A stretch of DNA of 64,000 bases from Paludibacter sp963678465 (GTDB taxonomy: Bacteria > Bacteroidota > Bacteroidia > Bacteroidales > Paludibacteraceae). The stretch's first letter is position 1. Each line of letters starts with the position of its first letter. The notes below the pieces were generated by a model, which saw only the letters and a program-made list of their open reading frames with translations, made no database searches and was not told where the DNA came from. Where the stretch lies: the NCBI GenBank assembly GCA_963678465.1, contig OY782858.1, positions 1,240,001 through 1,304,000 on the forward strand, written 5' to 3'. Below, in pieces: positions 1 through 8,259 of the stretch. The position numbers were made by a program, and so were the translations under genes.

Positions 1-53
1 AGAGCATATCCAAAAACTCTTTTGTCGGGGATAAGTGTAATTTTAAAACGCAT
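1..53 (-). CDS. 5' end of a gene running off the left edge; N-terminus resembles Cas6
   Basis: An open frame on the minus strand starts at ATG 53 and reaches the window edge without a stop; its first residues are MRFKITLIPDKRVFGYA. A second in-frame ATG lies at 92 and would add 13 residues. Many Cas6 CRISPR endoribonucleases begin MRF/MRI plus a beta strand, and this stretch has that look. That is only a resemblance over 17 residues. No CRISPR array is visible to the right of the gene. The identity is tentative; that this is the start of a real gene is more likely than not. Confidence 0.4.
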   Translation of the reverse strand, partial: MRFKITLIPDKRVFGYA

Positions 54-92
54 AAAGATTTCAGTTTCATTAGGTGCGGCAATATTAAACAT

Positions 93-283
93 AATAATTC
101 AATAATTATGTTTAATATTTAATAATTTTCTATTTTTCAATAAAAATATTTTCATAAGTCATTTATAGCTGTTTTATAGCATATTTTTACAAACTTTTTT
201 TCGCCAAAAGAGATGTTTGAAAAGGAAGATGATAAAAAAAAGTTAGTGGAAGTTAAAGAAGTCATGAAGTTATGAAGTTAAAC
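93..283. other. AT-rich non-coding stretch
   Basis: This stretch separates the left-edge gene from the low-complexity repeat. I see no TAnnTTTG promoter on either strand, no RNA gene and no convincing hairpin; it is mostly A/T runs. Confidence 0.5.
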
Positions 284-444
284 TGCAATTCTTCAATCCC
301 TCAAATCTTTCAAATCTTTCAAATCTTCAAATCTCTCAAATCTTTCAAATCCCTCAAATCTTCAATCCCCTCAAATTCTTCAAATCACTCAAATCTTCAA
401 ATCTTTCAAATCCCTCAAATCTTCAATCCCCCAATCCTTCAACA
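284..444. repeat. Degenerate tandem repeat of the TCAAATCTT type
   Basis: About fifteen imperfect copies of a 9-10 bp unit (TCAAATCTT, TCAAATCTTT, TCAAATCCC) run head to tail. The plus frame through it is open only because of the repeat, giving an F/Q/I/S/K-rich artefact. It lies just beyond the terminator of the metallophosphatase gene and belongs to the short-period filler seen in several other gaps of this window. Confidence 0.75.
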
Positions 445-449
445 AAAAA

Positions 450-480
450 ACGAGAGCCTCACCTCAAGTGAAACCCTCGT
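450..480 (-). terminator. Rho-independent terminator of the metallophosphatase gene
   Basis: ACGAG (450-454) pairs with CTCGT (476-480), with TCAC/GTGA inside. On the minus strand the stem is followed by a run of seven T, and it sits 54 bp past the stop codon at 534. An almost identical hairpin occurs at 4627-4657. Confidence 0.7.
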
Positions 481-533
481 TCTGAATGATTGCCCATTTG
501 CAACGAATTACAAACAAGCATTTTTATGCAAAA

Positions 534-3500
534 TTATTTCTTAATAATTTTCACTACTTTCAATTGTTTATTTTTTTCAATGTGAAGGAAATAAACACCC
601 GCCGAAAGCTTTTCTAAATGGATATCTTCATCGTCGGTGCTTACTTTTTGTTTGTAAACATTCGTACCTGCCACATCCATTATTTGCAAAGCACCGTTTC
701 CGGCACCCTTAATGTTCACTACATCAGTAAAAGGATTTGGATACACCTGCAACTGATCGGCAAAAGAGTTTCCTGTTCCTGTTACTATTTCAAAGTCAAC
801 ACTTACTGTAGCAGCTGCTGCAAGATCCGAAAGCGTGTAAGTTGTGCTTGTTTCAGCCACTGCAACACCGTTAAGTTTCCATTCCTTCAGTTTAAAACCT
901 TCAGCCGGAACCGCTGTAAACACAATGCTTTTACCTTTCTGTACCTGTGCAGCCGTGCTGATAGCCACGCCATCCACCGAGGCGGTAAGCTGTCCGTTTC
1001 CATTCACTGTACCGAAAGTAACCTGATATTCTTCGGCCGGAGTAGTCAATGTAAAACATTCGTTTGCTACTATTTCGTTGCTGCCGTTTCTTACAGTAAA
1101 CTTAATTGTATTACCATCCACTTCACCCAACACCCAACGCTGACTATTTCCATCGCTTGGCCTCATACCTCCGAGCTGCCAGTGCATAGATCCGGCATTG
1201 TCCACAGGAGCGGCAGTGCGCGTATAAGTAGAAGGAGTCCAAACATTATTCTTAACCTGTACACGACGGAAAGTATGACCATGTCCGCAGAAAACCAACT
1301 GCACATTGTGTTTGTCGAGTACTGGTCCTAATGTCGACATAGATGTAGGTGTAAAGGTCGTATTCGGAACTTCATAGTGAATTGTAATCACCTTCCATGT
1401 TTTATCGGCATTGGCTGTCAACACTTCGTCCAACCATTTCACCTGTTCGTTCTGACGCTGAGCAGCAGTATATCCTCCACCTTTCGATTCCCAGTCCAAA
1501 CCAATAACAATCATATTACCATAAACCGAAGCATAAGTACCATCGCCTACTGCATCGATATTGTATTTTGTTGAAGGCTCCAAACTTGGATGTCCGTTCA
1601 GGAACTTAATAAATTCAGCATTATTAGTACCCATATATTCGTGATTTCCATAACCCGATACCATGTCGATATTGGCGAAACCTGTCCGCTGATCGAACAA
1701 CGACGAATAATGTGAGTGATAATCCCAACGGCTATCGTTATCTACGATGTCACCAACATTCAGGCTAAAGAATGGCTTTTGTTCCATTGCTTCAATTGTA
1801 GCTCCGGCAGCTATCCAGTGTGCCATATCGGCCGGACCTGTTGCCTGTAAATCGCCATAAGCGCTGAACGAGAATTTGCTTGTATTGCTTGTTGTTGTAA
1901 ATTCTCTTGTAGCCGACCAGTTGGTGCCATCACCTACCTGATAAATATAAGTTGTTCCCGGTTCCAATCCTGTCACCGTCACCTTGCTGCCCTTAGCAAC
2001 ACCACTTCCGGCCACTGCATCAAATTCGAGTATCTTAGTCACTCCGGTGAACTCTACAAAACTACCTTCGCCTGCCGACTTTTTCGCAAGCTTCATAACA
2101 GAAGGCTCGGCAGCTGTTGCCGGATTAGCCATCCACACGATTGTTTTTGATGTAGATGGATCTGCTGTAGTCCCCGACCTGATGGCCGATGGTGTACTTG
2201 TAAGTTTTGGTTCAAGTACCCTTACGATATGGGTATAAGAGTATTTACCATCCTTACCTGCATAGATATTCACCGCCTGAGCCGAAGTTGTAAAATCGAA
2301 AGAGGCAATACCATCAGCAGCAGTTACTCCTGTAAGCTCTCCGGCATATACCGTAGCTCCTGCTACCGGCTCATTACTTGTATTGGTTACCAAAATCTTG
2401 CCCGGCACCCCTACTATGCGTTTAACAGCTGTAATGTTGTAGGTGGCAGTTACAGGTCTTGCGAATGCCGAAAACAAAGAGAAAGCTCCGCTGGTGTCAT
2501 CGCCATAGGTGGCAGTTGCTGATATAGGATTGAAACGAAGTACATCGTCAGGATTACTGTTTCTCGAAACATCTACCTTGATTGTAGCCAGCGTTTCTAC
2601 TGCTGCCGCCGAAACATCATTTTTCAACTGAATCGTCAACTGATTATTCGTAGGATTGTAGCTGTAACTTCCTTCGGTTACCGAACCTGCAAAAACAACT
2701 GCATTGGTAGCTGCTATTGAAGCATATTGATTCAATTCAATATTAATAGCCAGCTCTTTTACGTCCTGCGATTTGTTTGTATTGATTTTCATTTCAAACA
2801 CATTACCTACGTGTGCCTGAGCATCGGGCACAAGCGTAATGGTGGTAGCCTCTACAGTAGGGTCGTTCACTGTAAAAGTGGCTGTGCTTGTTTGTATATT
2901 ACCAAAATTGTCTTCAATGTGCGACACAACAGTGTGTGTACCGTTCTTAAGTTTTAGGCCTGTAAGCGTAGCTGCTGTTCCGGTAGCCGTAAAACCTGTA
3001 CTTCCGGCTTTGTAAAGTACTCCGTCGATTGTAAAACTTGCACTCGCGGTGTTGATACCGCTGATATCATCGCTGTATGTTGTCGATAGGTTGATGAGTC
3101 CTGTTTCCAGGGTAGCACCTGCAAGGCTGGTTCCGTTTCCGGTCAGACTGCTTATTGCAGGTTTGTTTATATCTTCATCTATACTTGTTACACGTATATT
3201 GTCGATAATAAAATAACCTTTCGTCAATTGCTTCCCACCTGTTCCTGAACCGGCTTGCAGAAGTCTGAACATACCATACGAAGGTGTGGTAGTTGAAGGT
3301 GGTCCGAGTTGCTTGTTGGCACCACCGGCAGGGAAAATAAATTCATGGTATTTCCAGCCTGTCCAGTAAGTATACGATATTTCATTACCGAAAACACTTA
3401 CTACACTGGCACCTGCACCCGGCGTACTGCCCGGAGGAGAAAACAACTGAAACCTGAACCATATGTTTCCCTGACATTCGGGGGAAGCATAAATCCACAT

Positions 3501-3869
3501 ACCTATTTTGCGGGGATTGGGAGCTGCAGGTATAACGAAAGCATTTCCCGGAGGAGAATAAAGACAGGAGAGCGTGGTATTGGATTCGGCAGCTGTCAAA
3601 TCCCAGTTAAGCTTTACGGCATATCTACCAAAGCGTACCGGATCACCTTTTTCGGCATCCATGAGTTCTACGCTTACTTTCTCACCTCTGTTAATTGTGT
3701 TTTTAGTCCACCCGCTTACGTCTCCGTTTTCAAAATCGAGAAGTAACAAGGCATTGGGATCAATTCCCGGACCACTGGTTGGTTGTGCATTGACTGCTAT
3801 CAGCCCTGATCCACAGAGCAACAGCAGAAGCATTAAAATCACTTTTTGCGTTAATCTTTTTTTCTTCAT
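534..3869 (-). CDS. Secreted purple-acid-phosphatase-like metallophosphoesterase with T9SS sorting domain
   Basis: An exported 1111-residue multidomain phosphoesterase. A signal peptide covers about residues 1-28 (ends VNA). A carbohydrate-binding-like region (about 40-230), Ig-like and cohesin-like segments (about 240-480) and a fibronectin/PAP N-terminal domain (about 575-660) follow. The metallophosphatase core lies at about 665-880, with GDLQ (670), GDIVDND (707), GNHEY (743) and GHGHT (865) as dinuclear metal ligands. A bacterial-repeat domain (about 950-1030) precedes a T9SS type A sorting domain that starts at YPNPF (about 1043). The protein should cross the outer membrane by T9SS and be anchored or released there. 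The substrate (phosphomonoester or nucleotide) cannot be read from sequence. A LacI-type palindrome lies about 240 bp upstream and a strong terminator follows. Confidence 0.85.
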   Translation of the reverse strand: MKKKRLTQKVILMLLLLLCGSGLIAVNAQPTSGPGIDPNALLLLDFENGDVSGWTKNTINRGEKVSVELMDAEKGDPVRFGRYAVKLNWDLTAAESNTTLSCLYSPPGNAFVIPAAPNPRKIGMWIYASPECQGNIWFRFQLFSPPGSTPGAGASVVSVFGNEISYTYWTGWKYHEFIFPAGGANKQLGPPSTTTPSYGMFRLLQAGSGTGGKQLTKGYFIIDNIRVTSIDEDINKPAISSLTGNGTSLAGATLETGLINLSTTYSDDISGINTASASFTIDGVLYKAGSTGFTATGTAATLTGLKLKNGTHTVVSHIEDNFGNIQTSTATFTVNDPTVEATTITLVPDAQAHVGNVFEMKINTNKSQDVKELAINIELNQYASIAATNAVVFAGSVTEGSYSYNPTNNQLTIQLKNDVSAAAVETLATIKVDVSRNSNPDDVLRFNPISATATYGDDTSGAFSLFSAFARPVTATYNITAVKRIVGVPGKILVTNTSNEPVAGATVYAGELTGVTAADGIASFDFTTSAQAVNIYAGKDGKYSYTHIVRVLEPKLTSTPSAIRSGTTADPSTSKTIVWMANPATAAEPSVMKLAKKSAGEGSFVEFTGVTKILEFDAVAGSGVAKGSKVTVTGLEPGTTYIYQVGDGTNWSATREFTTTSNTSKFSFSAYGDLQATGPADMAHWIAAGATIEAMEQKPFFSLNVGDIVDNDSRWDYHSHYSSLFDQRTGFANIDMVSGYGNHEYMGTNNAEFIKFLNGHPSLEPSTKYNIDAVGDGTYASVYGNMIVIGLDWESKGGGYTAAQRQNEQVKWLDEVLTANADKTWKVITIHYEVPNTTFTPTSMSTLGPVLDKHNVQLVFCGHGHTFRRVQVKNNVWTPSTYTRTAAPVDNAGSMHWQLGGMRPSDGNSQRWVLGEVDGNTIKFTVRNGSNEIVANECFTLTTPAEEYQVTFGTVNGNGQLTASVDGVAISTAAQVQKGKSIVFTAVPAEGFKLKEWKLNGVAVAETSTTYTLSDLAAAATVSVDFEIVTGTGNSFADQLQVYPNPFTDVVNIKGAGNGALQIMDVAGTNVYKQKVSTDDEDIHLEKLSAGVYFLHIEKNKQLKVVKIIKK

Positions 3870-4110
3870 GTTTGTATTAAATTAATTTATAGAATAAAAA
3901 ATGTTTCTTCTTTATGGTCAACAAAAGAAATGCTTAAGTCAGGTTAAACTTGCATTCCTGATTTTCAATAATTTTCACAAGGTATCTTCGTTCGAAATAA
4001 ATACCTGTAAATAGGATGTAAACTTATTATGATAAATGTTAGGGCGTATTAAAGCTGGTAGCAACAGTTTGTGCGCTGTACTTTGGGTGATAAAGATACA
4101 GATTATTTTA

Positions 4111-4134
4111 TTTAATGCAAACGTTTGCATTAAA
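4111..4134. promoter_or_regulatory. 24-bp perfect palindrome, LacI-family operator type
   Basis: The core TGCAAACGTTTGCA is extended by TTTAA/TTAAA arms to a perfect 24-bp inverted repeat. The central AACGTT with CG at the axis is the hallmark of LacI/PurR/CcpA-family operators. It lies 242 bp upstream of the metallophosphatase start. No LacI-family gene is in the window, so the regulator is unknown. Confidence 0.6.
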
Positions 4135-4340
4135 TTTTTACATTTTCAGAGTATCATCATGGAAGAACAATAAAAAAACGCTTACTATACTTCATATTAA
4201 GTTGAACAGAACACATATAATCCTATCTCTGAGAAGTACAAAGGGAGATCATCTTTCATCCGTTCCCTTTCTAAATTCAAGAAATAAAGAGATATACGAA
4301 TCAGGATACGGACATAAACCGGATAAATCAGCTGAAAGCT

Positions 4341-4354
4341 TGCAAACGTTTGCA
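4341..4354. promoter_or_regulatory. Second LacI-type operator palindrome
   Basis: TGCAAACGTTTGCA recurs here with the same 14-bp core but without the extended arms. The centres of the two sites are 225 bp apart, a spacing that could allow looping by a tetrameric or paired repressor. This is inference from sequence symmetry only. Confidence 0.55.
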
Positions 4355-4626
4355 TCGCCACAATTTGATTTGAAGGAAAAAACAACAGACACCTACATCA
4401 TAAAATAATGCCTAAAGCACAGTTTACATCAATGCGAGCATCTTGGTTAAAGACAAATGAAAAAGTACTAATGAGTCAATATGCCAATCACTTATAAGTC
4501 TACGGTCAACAGTCTCCAGACTTTGTGGAATTGTCGAAGCGGTCTCCCGAGATATTCTAAACTCAGCATCCGAACACGAAATCCGGAACACGAAACTTTT
4601 CAATTACTTAATTATTCAATACAAAA

Positions 4627-4657
4627 ACGAGAGCCTCACCTAAAGTGAAACCCTCGT
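4627..4657 (-). terminator. Rho-independent terminator, copy of the one at 450-480
   Basis: Same stem as at 450-480 (ACGAG...CTCGT with TCAC/GTGA), differing at one loop base, again followed by a T run on the minus strand. It lies about 150 bp past the stop of the zinc-ribbon gene and probably ends the ftsE/zinc-ribbon transcript. Confidence 0.6.
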
Positions 4658-4724
4658 TTTGATAAGTTAGTTGTTAGCTGCATTTCATCAGGATATCCTG
4701 AATAGCAACTTATGTTTTTTTTTG

Positions 4725-4841
4725 GTGTTTATGCGAAAGACTACGCGGCGAACTATTCCCCCTTTAGGCTTCGGCGTGAGCTCAGTCGAACGGGGGTTAG
4801 GGGGCTACTTTAGTGTTTGTGCGAAAGATTACGTGGCGAGC
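4725..4841. repeat. 29-bp direct duplication bracketing a REP-like palindromic element
   Basis: The segment 4725-4753 recurs at 4813-4841 with four transitions. Between them lies a palindromic element with CCCCCTTTAGG on one side and GGGGGTTAGGGGG on the other. The right copy encodes the last residues of the zinc-ribbon protein (SPRNLSHKH); the left copy would encode SPRSLSHKH. This looks like a duplicated gene end separated by a short mobile repeat. Confidence 0.6.
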
Positions 4842-5019
4842 CGCCCCACGAGCAACCTAAACAATACACAATACTCAGATCGAAGCCTTCGAGCGATTCC
4901 TCCGGGTGTATCGGTATAATTTCGTACGCATCATTCACTGTCACCACTACCGATTCACCTTTCGCGTTGCGCACCCTGAAACGGTTGATCTTGCACTGCG
5001 GACAATTTAATTTTTTCAT
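4810..5019 (-). CDS. Small zinc-ribbon protein of unknown function
   Basis: This 69-residue protein has two CxxC pairs (C6/C9 near the N-terminus, a second near residues 53-56), the layout of a single zinc ribbon. The middle (VVVTVNDAYEIIPIHPEE) is hydrophilic with no membrane segment. It is 28 bp downstream of ftsE on the same strand and is probably cotranscribed. Its C-terminus lies inside a 29-bp sequence that is duplicated just downstream, so the end of the gene may have been remodelled. I do not recognise a named family. Confidence 0.6.
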   Translation of the reverse strand: MKKLNCPQCKINRFRVRNAKGESVVVTVNDAYEIIPIHPEESLEGFDLSIVYCLGCSWGGSPRNLSHKH

Positions 5020-5046
5020 TCAAGCCTCAAGTTTGATTCTGAAAAA

Positions 5047-5850
5047 TTAAATTTCCGTTTCCTGATGCTGTTCATCCGAAGCATCCTCCTCCTCCACAAT
5101 CACTGTTTTCTCTACAATCTGATCGTTGTCGGCTATCATTTGCACTTTCACAGTATCGATGGAAGATAAATTATGAATTTCCTTCACCTGGTCATCTTCG
5201 AATCGCAAAATTCTTCCGGGAAACATCTGCACCCAGTTCAAATTGTGCGTGGCTATAAGAACAGTAGTTCCGGATTTACGGATATTATAAAGCAGATTCA
5301 CAAGCTCCTTACCTGTTTCAGGGTCGAGATTACCTGTAGGTTCATCGGCAAGAATCATTTCGGGAGAATTAAGCAATGCACGCGCTATTACAATGCGCTG
5401 CTGCTCGCCGCCCGATAACTCATGTGGCATTTTATAGCCTTTGTTGTCCATGCCTACCTGCTGCAATACACTTGCAATCTGTTCATCAATCAATTCCTGG
5501 TCCTTCCAACCGGTGGCCGTAAGTACAAATTCAAGATTTGCTTTTACCGACCGATCGGTCAACAACTGAAAATCCTGAAAAACAATCCCAATCTGACGGC
5601 GCAGGTAAGGAATTTCCGAACTTTTCAGCGCTGTTAAATCATAATCCAGTATCCCTGCAACTCCCGTAGCAACTGGAACTTCGGCATATAAGGATTTAAG
5701 TAATGAACTCTTTCCACTTCCAACCTTACCCAACAAATATATAAACTCGCCACTGTAAATTTCGAGTTGAACATTTTTAAGTACCAACAATTCACGCTGA
5801 TAAATATCAACATCAACATATTTTACCAACAGTTTCTTTTCCATAAACAA
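5047..5850 (-). CDS. ftsE: FtsE-like ABC transporter ATP-binding protein
   Basis: A 267-residue ABC ATPase. Walker A is GKVGSGKSS (about residues 41-49), followed by Q-loop VFQDFQLL, signature LSGGEQQR, Walker B MILADEPTGNLDP and H-loop ATHN. The single-domain form and the EPTGNLDP sequence place it in the FtsE/LolD/MacB group. FtsE pairs with FtsX at the divisome to control cell-wall hydrolases. No ftsX is adjacent, as is usual in Bacteroidota. The acidic C-terminal tail (from about 225) is longer than in proteobacterial FtsE. The ATG two codons in (5844) is an equally possible start. It lies 30 bp downstream of hisIE. Confidence 0.8.
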   Translation of the reverse strand: MFMEKKLLVKYVDVDIYQRELLVLKNVQLEIYSGEFIYLLGKVGSGKSSLLKSLYAEVPVATGVAGILDYDLTALKSSEIPYLRRQIGIVFQDFQLLTDRSVKANLEFVLTATGWKDQELIDEQIASVLQQVGMDNKGYKMPHELSGGEQQRIVIARALLNSPEMILADEPTGNLDPETGKELVNLLYNIRKSGTTVLIATHNLNWVQMFPGRILRFEDDQVKEIHNLSSIDTVKVQMIADNDQIVEKTVIVEEEDASDEQHQETEI

Positions 5851-5880
5851 TGTGTTGCTTTAGTATAAATTTATCGATAT

Positions 5881-6474
5881 TTATTTATGGCGTTTTTTGA
5901 GTTCGCGACCTAAATCGTCGAGCGAATATCCTTTGGAAGTAAGCAGTACAATAAGATGATATACAAGGTCGGAAGCTTCGTAAAGAAAGCCTTCTTCTGT
6001 TCCGTTGGTAGCTTCGATAACGGTTTCTACTGCTTCTTCACCTACTTTCTGCGCCATACGGTTGATGCCTTTGCGGAAAAGCGAAGTTGTATACGAACCT
6101 TCGGGCATTTCTTTGAAGCGTTGCTGTATAAATTTCTGAAGGAAATTAAGGAAGGCGAAGTCACCTTCGTTGGTTTCGCCCCAACAGGTATCGCTTCCGG
6201 TATGGCATACAGGGCCAACAGGATTTACTTTGATAAGCAAAGTGTCGCTATCGCAATCGACAGCCACCGACACAACATTCAGAAAATTACCGCTCTCCTC
6301 CCCTTTTGTCCACAAACGCTGCTTCGATCGGCTGTAAAATGTCACTTTACCACTCTCGTTTGTTTTTTCGAGCGCTTCCTGATTCATATACCCGAGCATT
6401 AATACTTTCGAAGTTAAATTATCTTGTATAATTGCAGGTACCAGGCCTTCTGATTTTTGAAAATCTATATTCAT
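5881..6474 (-). CDS. hisIE: Bifunctional phosphoribosyl-AMP cyclohydrolase / phosphoribosyl-ATP pyrophosphatase
   Basis: It catalyses the second and third steps of histidine biosynthesis in the cytoplasm. The HisI half (about residues 1-105) has MLGYMNQEAL, the SRSKQRLWTKGE motif and the metal site around VDCDSD and CHTGSDTCW. The HisE half (about 110-197) carries the MazG-like pyrophosphohydrolase signature KVGEEAVETVIEA and SDLVYHLIVLL. Fusion order and the length of 197 residues are usual for the family. No other his gene is in the window, so the gene is detached from its pathway operon and reads into ftsE. Confidence 0.95.
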   Translation of the reverse strand: MNIDFQKSEGLVPAIIQDNLTSKVLMLGYMNQEALEKTNESGKVTFYSRSKQRLWTKGEESGNFLNVVSVAVDCDSDTLLIKVNPVGPVCHTGSDTCWGETNEGDFAFLNFLQKFIQQRFKEMPEGSYTTSLFRKGINRMAQKVGEEAVETVIEATNGTEEGFLYEASDLVYHLIVLLTSKGYSLDDLGRELKKRHK

Positions 6475-6539
6475 GTTCTATAAGTTTATTCTGTAGAGTA
6501 TTTACAATGTGCGAAAGTACAAAAAATAGCTTATAATTG

Positions 6540-7000
6540 CAATTTATTTCGCATATAGTTACGGGCTTCGGGTTTCGGGTTTCGAGTTTGAGTTTCGGGT
6601 TTCGAGTTCCGGGTTCGGGGTTCAGAGTTCAGAGATGAATTTGAGTTCTGACAGGCAAAGGCGTAGGCACAGGCACAGGCAAGTTCAACAATTGGCACAT
6701 TTTCATATTGGCAAATTGTCTTTCGTCTTTTGTCTTTCGTCTTTTGTCTAAAGTCTAAAATCTCGGAATCCCGACCACTTTGCCTTCGCCTGCGCCTTTG
6801 CCTGCATTTCTTCCACAATTGGCACATTGCCACATTATCATATTGGCATATTGTCTTTTGTCTAAAGTCTCGGAATCCCGACCACTTTGCCTTTGCCTTT
6901 GCCTGCATTTCTTCCAAAATTGGCACATTGGCACATTTTCATATTGGCAAATTGTCTTTTGTCTTTCTTCTTTTGTCTTTTGTCTTTTGTCTTTCGACCT
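6540..7000. repeat. Composite low-complexity and ~100-127 bp tandem repeats
   Basis: 6550-6640 consists of GGGTTTCGAG-type short repeats. From about 6691 a longer unit (ATTGGCACAT...CATATTGGCA...TTTTGTC...CGGAATCCCGACCACTTTGCC) occurs three times, starting near 6691, 6818 and 6919, with internal TTTTGTC heptamers. Long open frames here on both strands are repeat artefacts. No gene is supported between hisIE and asnA. Confidence 0.7.
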
Positions 7001-7017
7001 TCAGAAAAAAAAAACAA

Positions 7018-7057
7018 AAATCCCGGAAAATCAATGTTGTTGAGTTTTCCGGGATTT
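7018..7057 (-). terminator. Terminator of asnA
   Basis: A perfect 13-bp stem (AAATCCCGGAAAA paired with TTTTCCGGGATTT) around a 14-nt loop is followed on the minus strand by a T-rich run. It begins 4 bp past the asnA stop codon. Confidence 0.85.
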
Positions 7058-7060
7058 CAG

Positions 7061-8098
7061 TTAAATCAGGTGAATGTTATGTTCCTTACATTCTTTTATC
7101 ATTGCCTCGGGCCAAATACTTGCCTGAATTTCGCCAATGTGTGCTTTGCGCAGGAAGAACATACACAAGCGCGACTGCCCGATACCACCGCCCACCGAAA
7201 GTGGCAAGGTATCGTCCATCAAGCGTTTGTGAAAATACATTTCGAGTCTTTCCTGTTTTCCTTCAATTTCTAACTGACGTAATAAAGCTGCTTTATCCAC
7301 ACGAATACCCATCGACGAAATTTCGAAAGCGATTTCCAATACCGGATTCCAAAGAATGATATCTCCATTCAAACCGGGTAAACCATTTTCGGCTATCGTC
7401 GACCAATCGTCATAATCGGGCGCACGTCCATCATGTTTTTTTCCATCGCCCAACACGCCGCCGATGCCAATTATAAAAACAGCTTTATGTTTTTTTGCAA
7501 ATTCGGTTTCTCTTTCCTTCGGCGTTTTATCGGGATACATCTGACGTAACTCTTCAGAATGAATGAAAGTTATTTCGGCCGGGAGATAGGGTTTTATCTG
7601 AGGAAAACTCTCGGAAACAAGGTATTCAGTGCGCAGAAGCGTGGCATAAATGCGACGCACTATCATTTTCAGAAAATCGATATTGCGCTCTTCGGCTGTC
7701 ATCACACGCTCCCAATCCCATTGATCGACATACAAGGAGTGTATATTTCCCAATTCTTCATCGGCGCGAATCGCATTCATATCGGTGTAAATACCATAGC
7801 CATTTTCTATTCCGTAATCGCCCAGTGTGAGTCTTTTCCATTTAGCCAGCGAATGAACTACTTCGGCACGCACATCGCCCATATCCATAATAGGAAAATT
7901 AACTGCACGTTCGGTACCATTCAGGTCATCGTTTATTCCTGTACCACGAAGCACAAAAAGAGGTGCTGTAACACGGCGTAATCTTAATTCGGCCGAAAGA
8001 TTTGCCTGAAAAAAATCTTTAATTTTGGTAATCCCTAATTCTGTTTGTTGTAAATTCAGAATAGGAGTATAATCTTGGGGTTTGAAGAAATAACTCAT
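7061..8098 (-). CDS. asnA: Aspartate--ammonia ligase (asparagine synthetase A)
   Basis: An ATP-dependent cytoplasmic enzyme that amidates aspartate with ammonia, giving asparagine, AMP and PPi. The 345 residues match the family length. Class II aminoacyl-tRNA-synthetase-like features are clear: RRVTAPLFV near the N-terminus, YVDQWDWERV, HDGRAPDYDDW, and the C-terminal motif 3 region SVGGGIGQSRLCMFFL. The gene stands alone, with its own TATCTTTG -7 element (8139-8146) and a strong terminator. Confidence 0.95.
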   Translation of the reverse strand: MSYFFKPQDYTPILNLQQTELGITKIKDFFQANLSAELRLRRVTAPLFVLRGTGINDDLNGTERAVNFPIMDMGDVRAEVVHSLAKWKRLTLGDYGIENGYGIYTDMNAIRADEELGNIHSLYVDQWDWERVMTAEERNIDFLKMIVRRIYATLLRTEYLVSESFPQIKPYLPAEITFIHSEELRQMYPDKTPKERETEFAKKHKAVFIIGIGGVLGDGKKHDGRAPDYDDWSTIAENGLPGLNGDIILWNPVLEIAFEISSMGIRVDKAALLRQLEIEGKQERLEMYFHKRLMDDTLPLSVGGGIGQSRLCMFFLRKAHIGEIQASIWPEAMIKECKEHNIHLI

Positions 8099-8138
8099 AT
8101 AAAAATGTGTGTTTTATCGTTTCGTTTTAAATTTGCAG

Positions 8139-8146
8139 CAAAGATA
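8139..8146 (-). promoter_or_regulatory. -7 element (TATCTTTG) for asnA
   Basis: On the minus strand TATCTTTG matches the Bacteroidota primary-sigma consensus TAnnTTTG, 40 bp before the asnA ATG. The -33 element is weak. Confidence 0.5.
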
Positions 8147-8213
8147 ATCATTTTGAAAGATAAAAACACAATTTACATCACACTGGTTTGTAATTTTATT
8201 TTAATTACATAGA

Positions 8214-8246
8214 AAACGCCATTTTTAAGATTTAAAAATGGCGTTT
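8214..8246 (-). terminator. Hairpin after folA
   Basis: A perfect 15-bp inverted repeat (AAACGCCATTTTTAA and its complement around GAT) ends 14 bp beyond the folA stop. The following T run is short (TTTTCT), so termination may be partial; it may also act for either strand. Confidence 0.65.
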
Positions 8247-8259
8247 CCTATCAATAAAA

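Larger units (their letters stand above)
3870..4626. other. Long non-coding stretch upstream of the metallophosphatase gene
   Basis: No gene is supported in these 750 bases. The stretch holds two LacI-type palindromes (4111-4134, 4341-4354) and, near 4555-4605, degenerate repeats of the GAACACGAAA type also found around 61320-61362. Short open frames around 4115-4408 exist on both strands but look like shadows. Confidence 0.5.

Noticed and set aside
272..544. Open frame of 90 codons on the plus strand
   Set aside because: It is a translation of the TCAAATCTT repeat and runs into the terminator and end of the metallophosphatase gene.
618..3885. Several long plus-strand frames opposite the metallophosphatase gene
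   Set aside because: They are antisense shadows without domains, and the minus frame has clear motifs throughout.
4115..4408. Small gene in the non-coding stretch upstream of the phosphatase
   Set aside because: Frames on both strands are similar in length, start inside the palindrome region and show no recognisable domain.
6531..7359. Overlapping open frames on both strands between hisIE and asnA
   Set aside because: They consist of repeat-derived words (PLCLRLRLCLH, KAKAKW) and partly overlap asnA.
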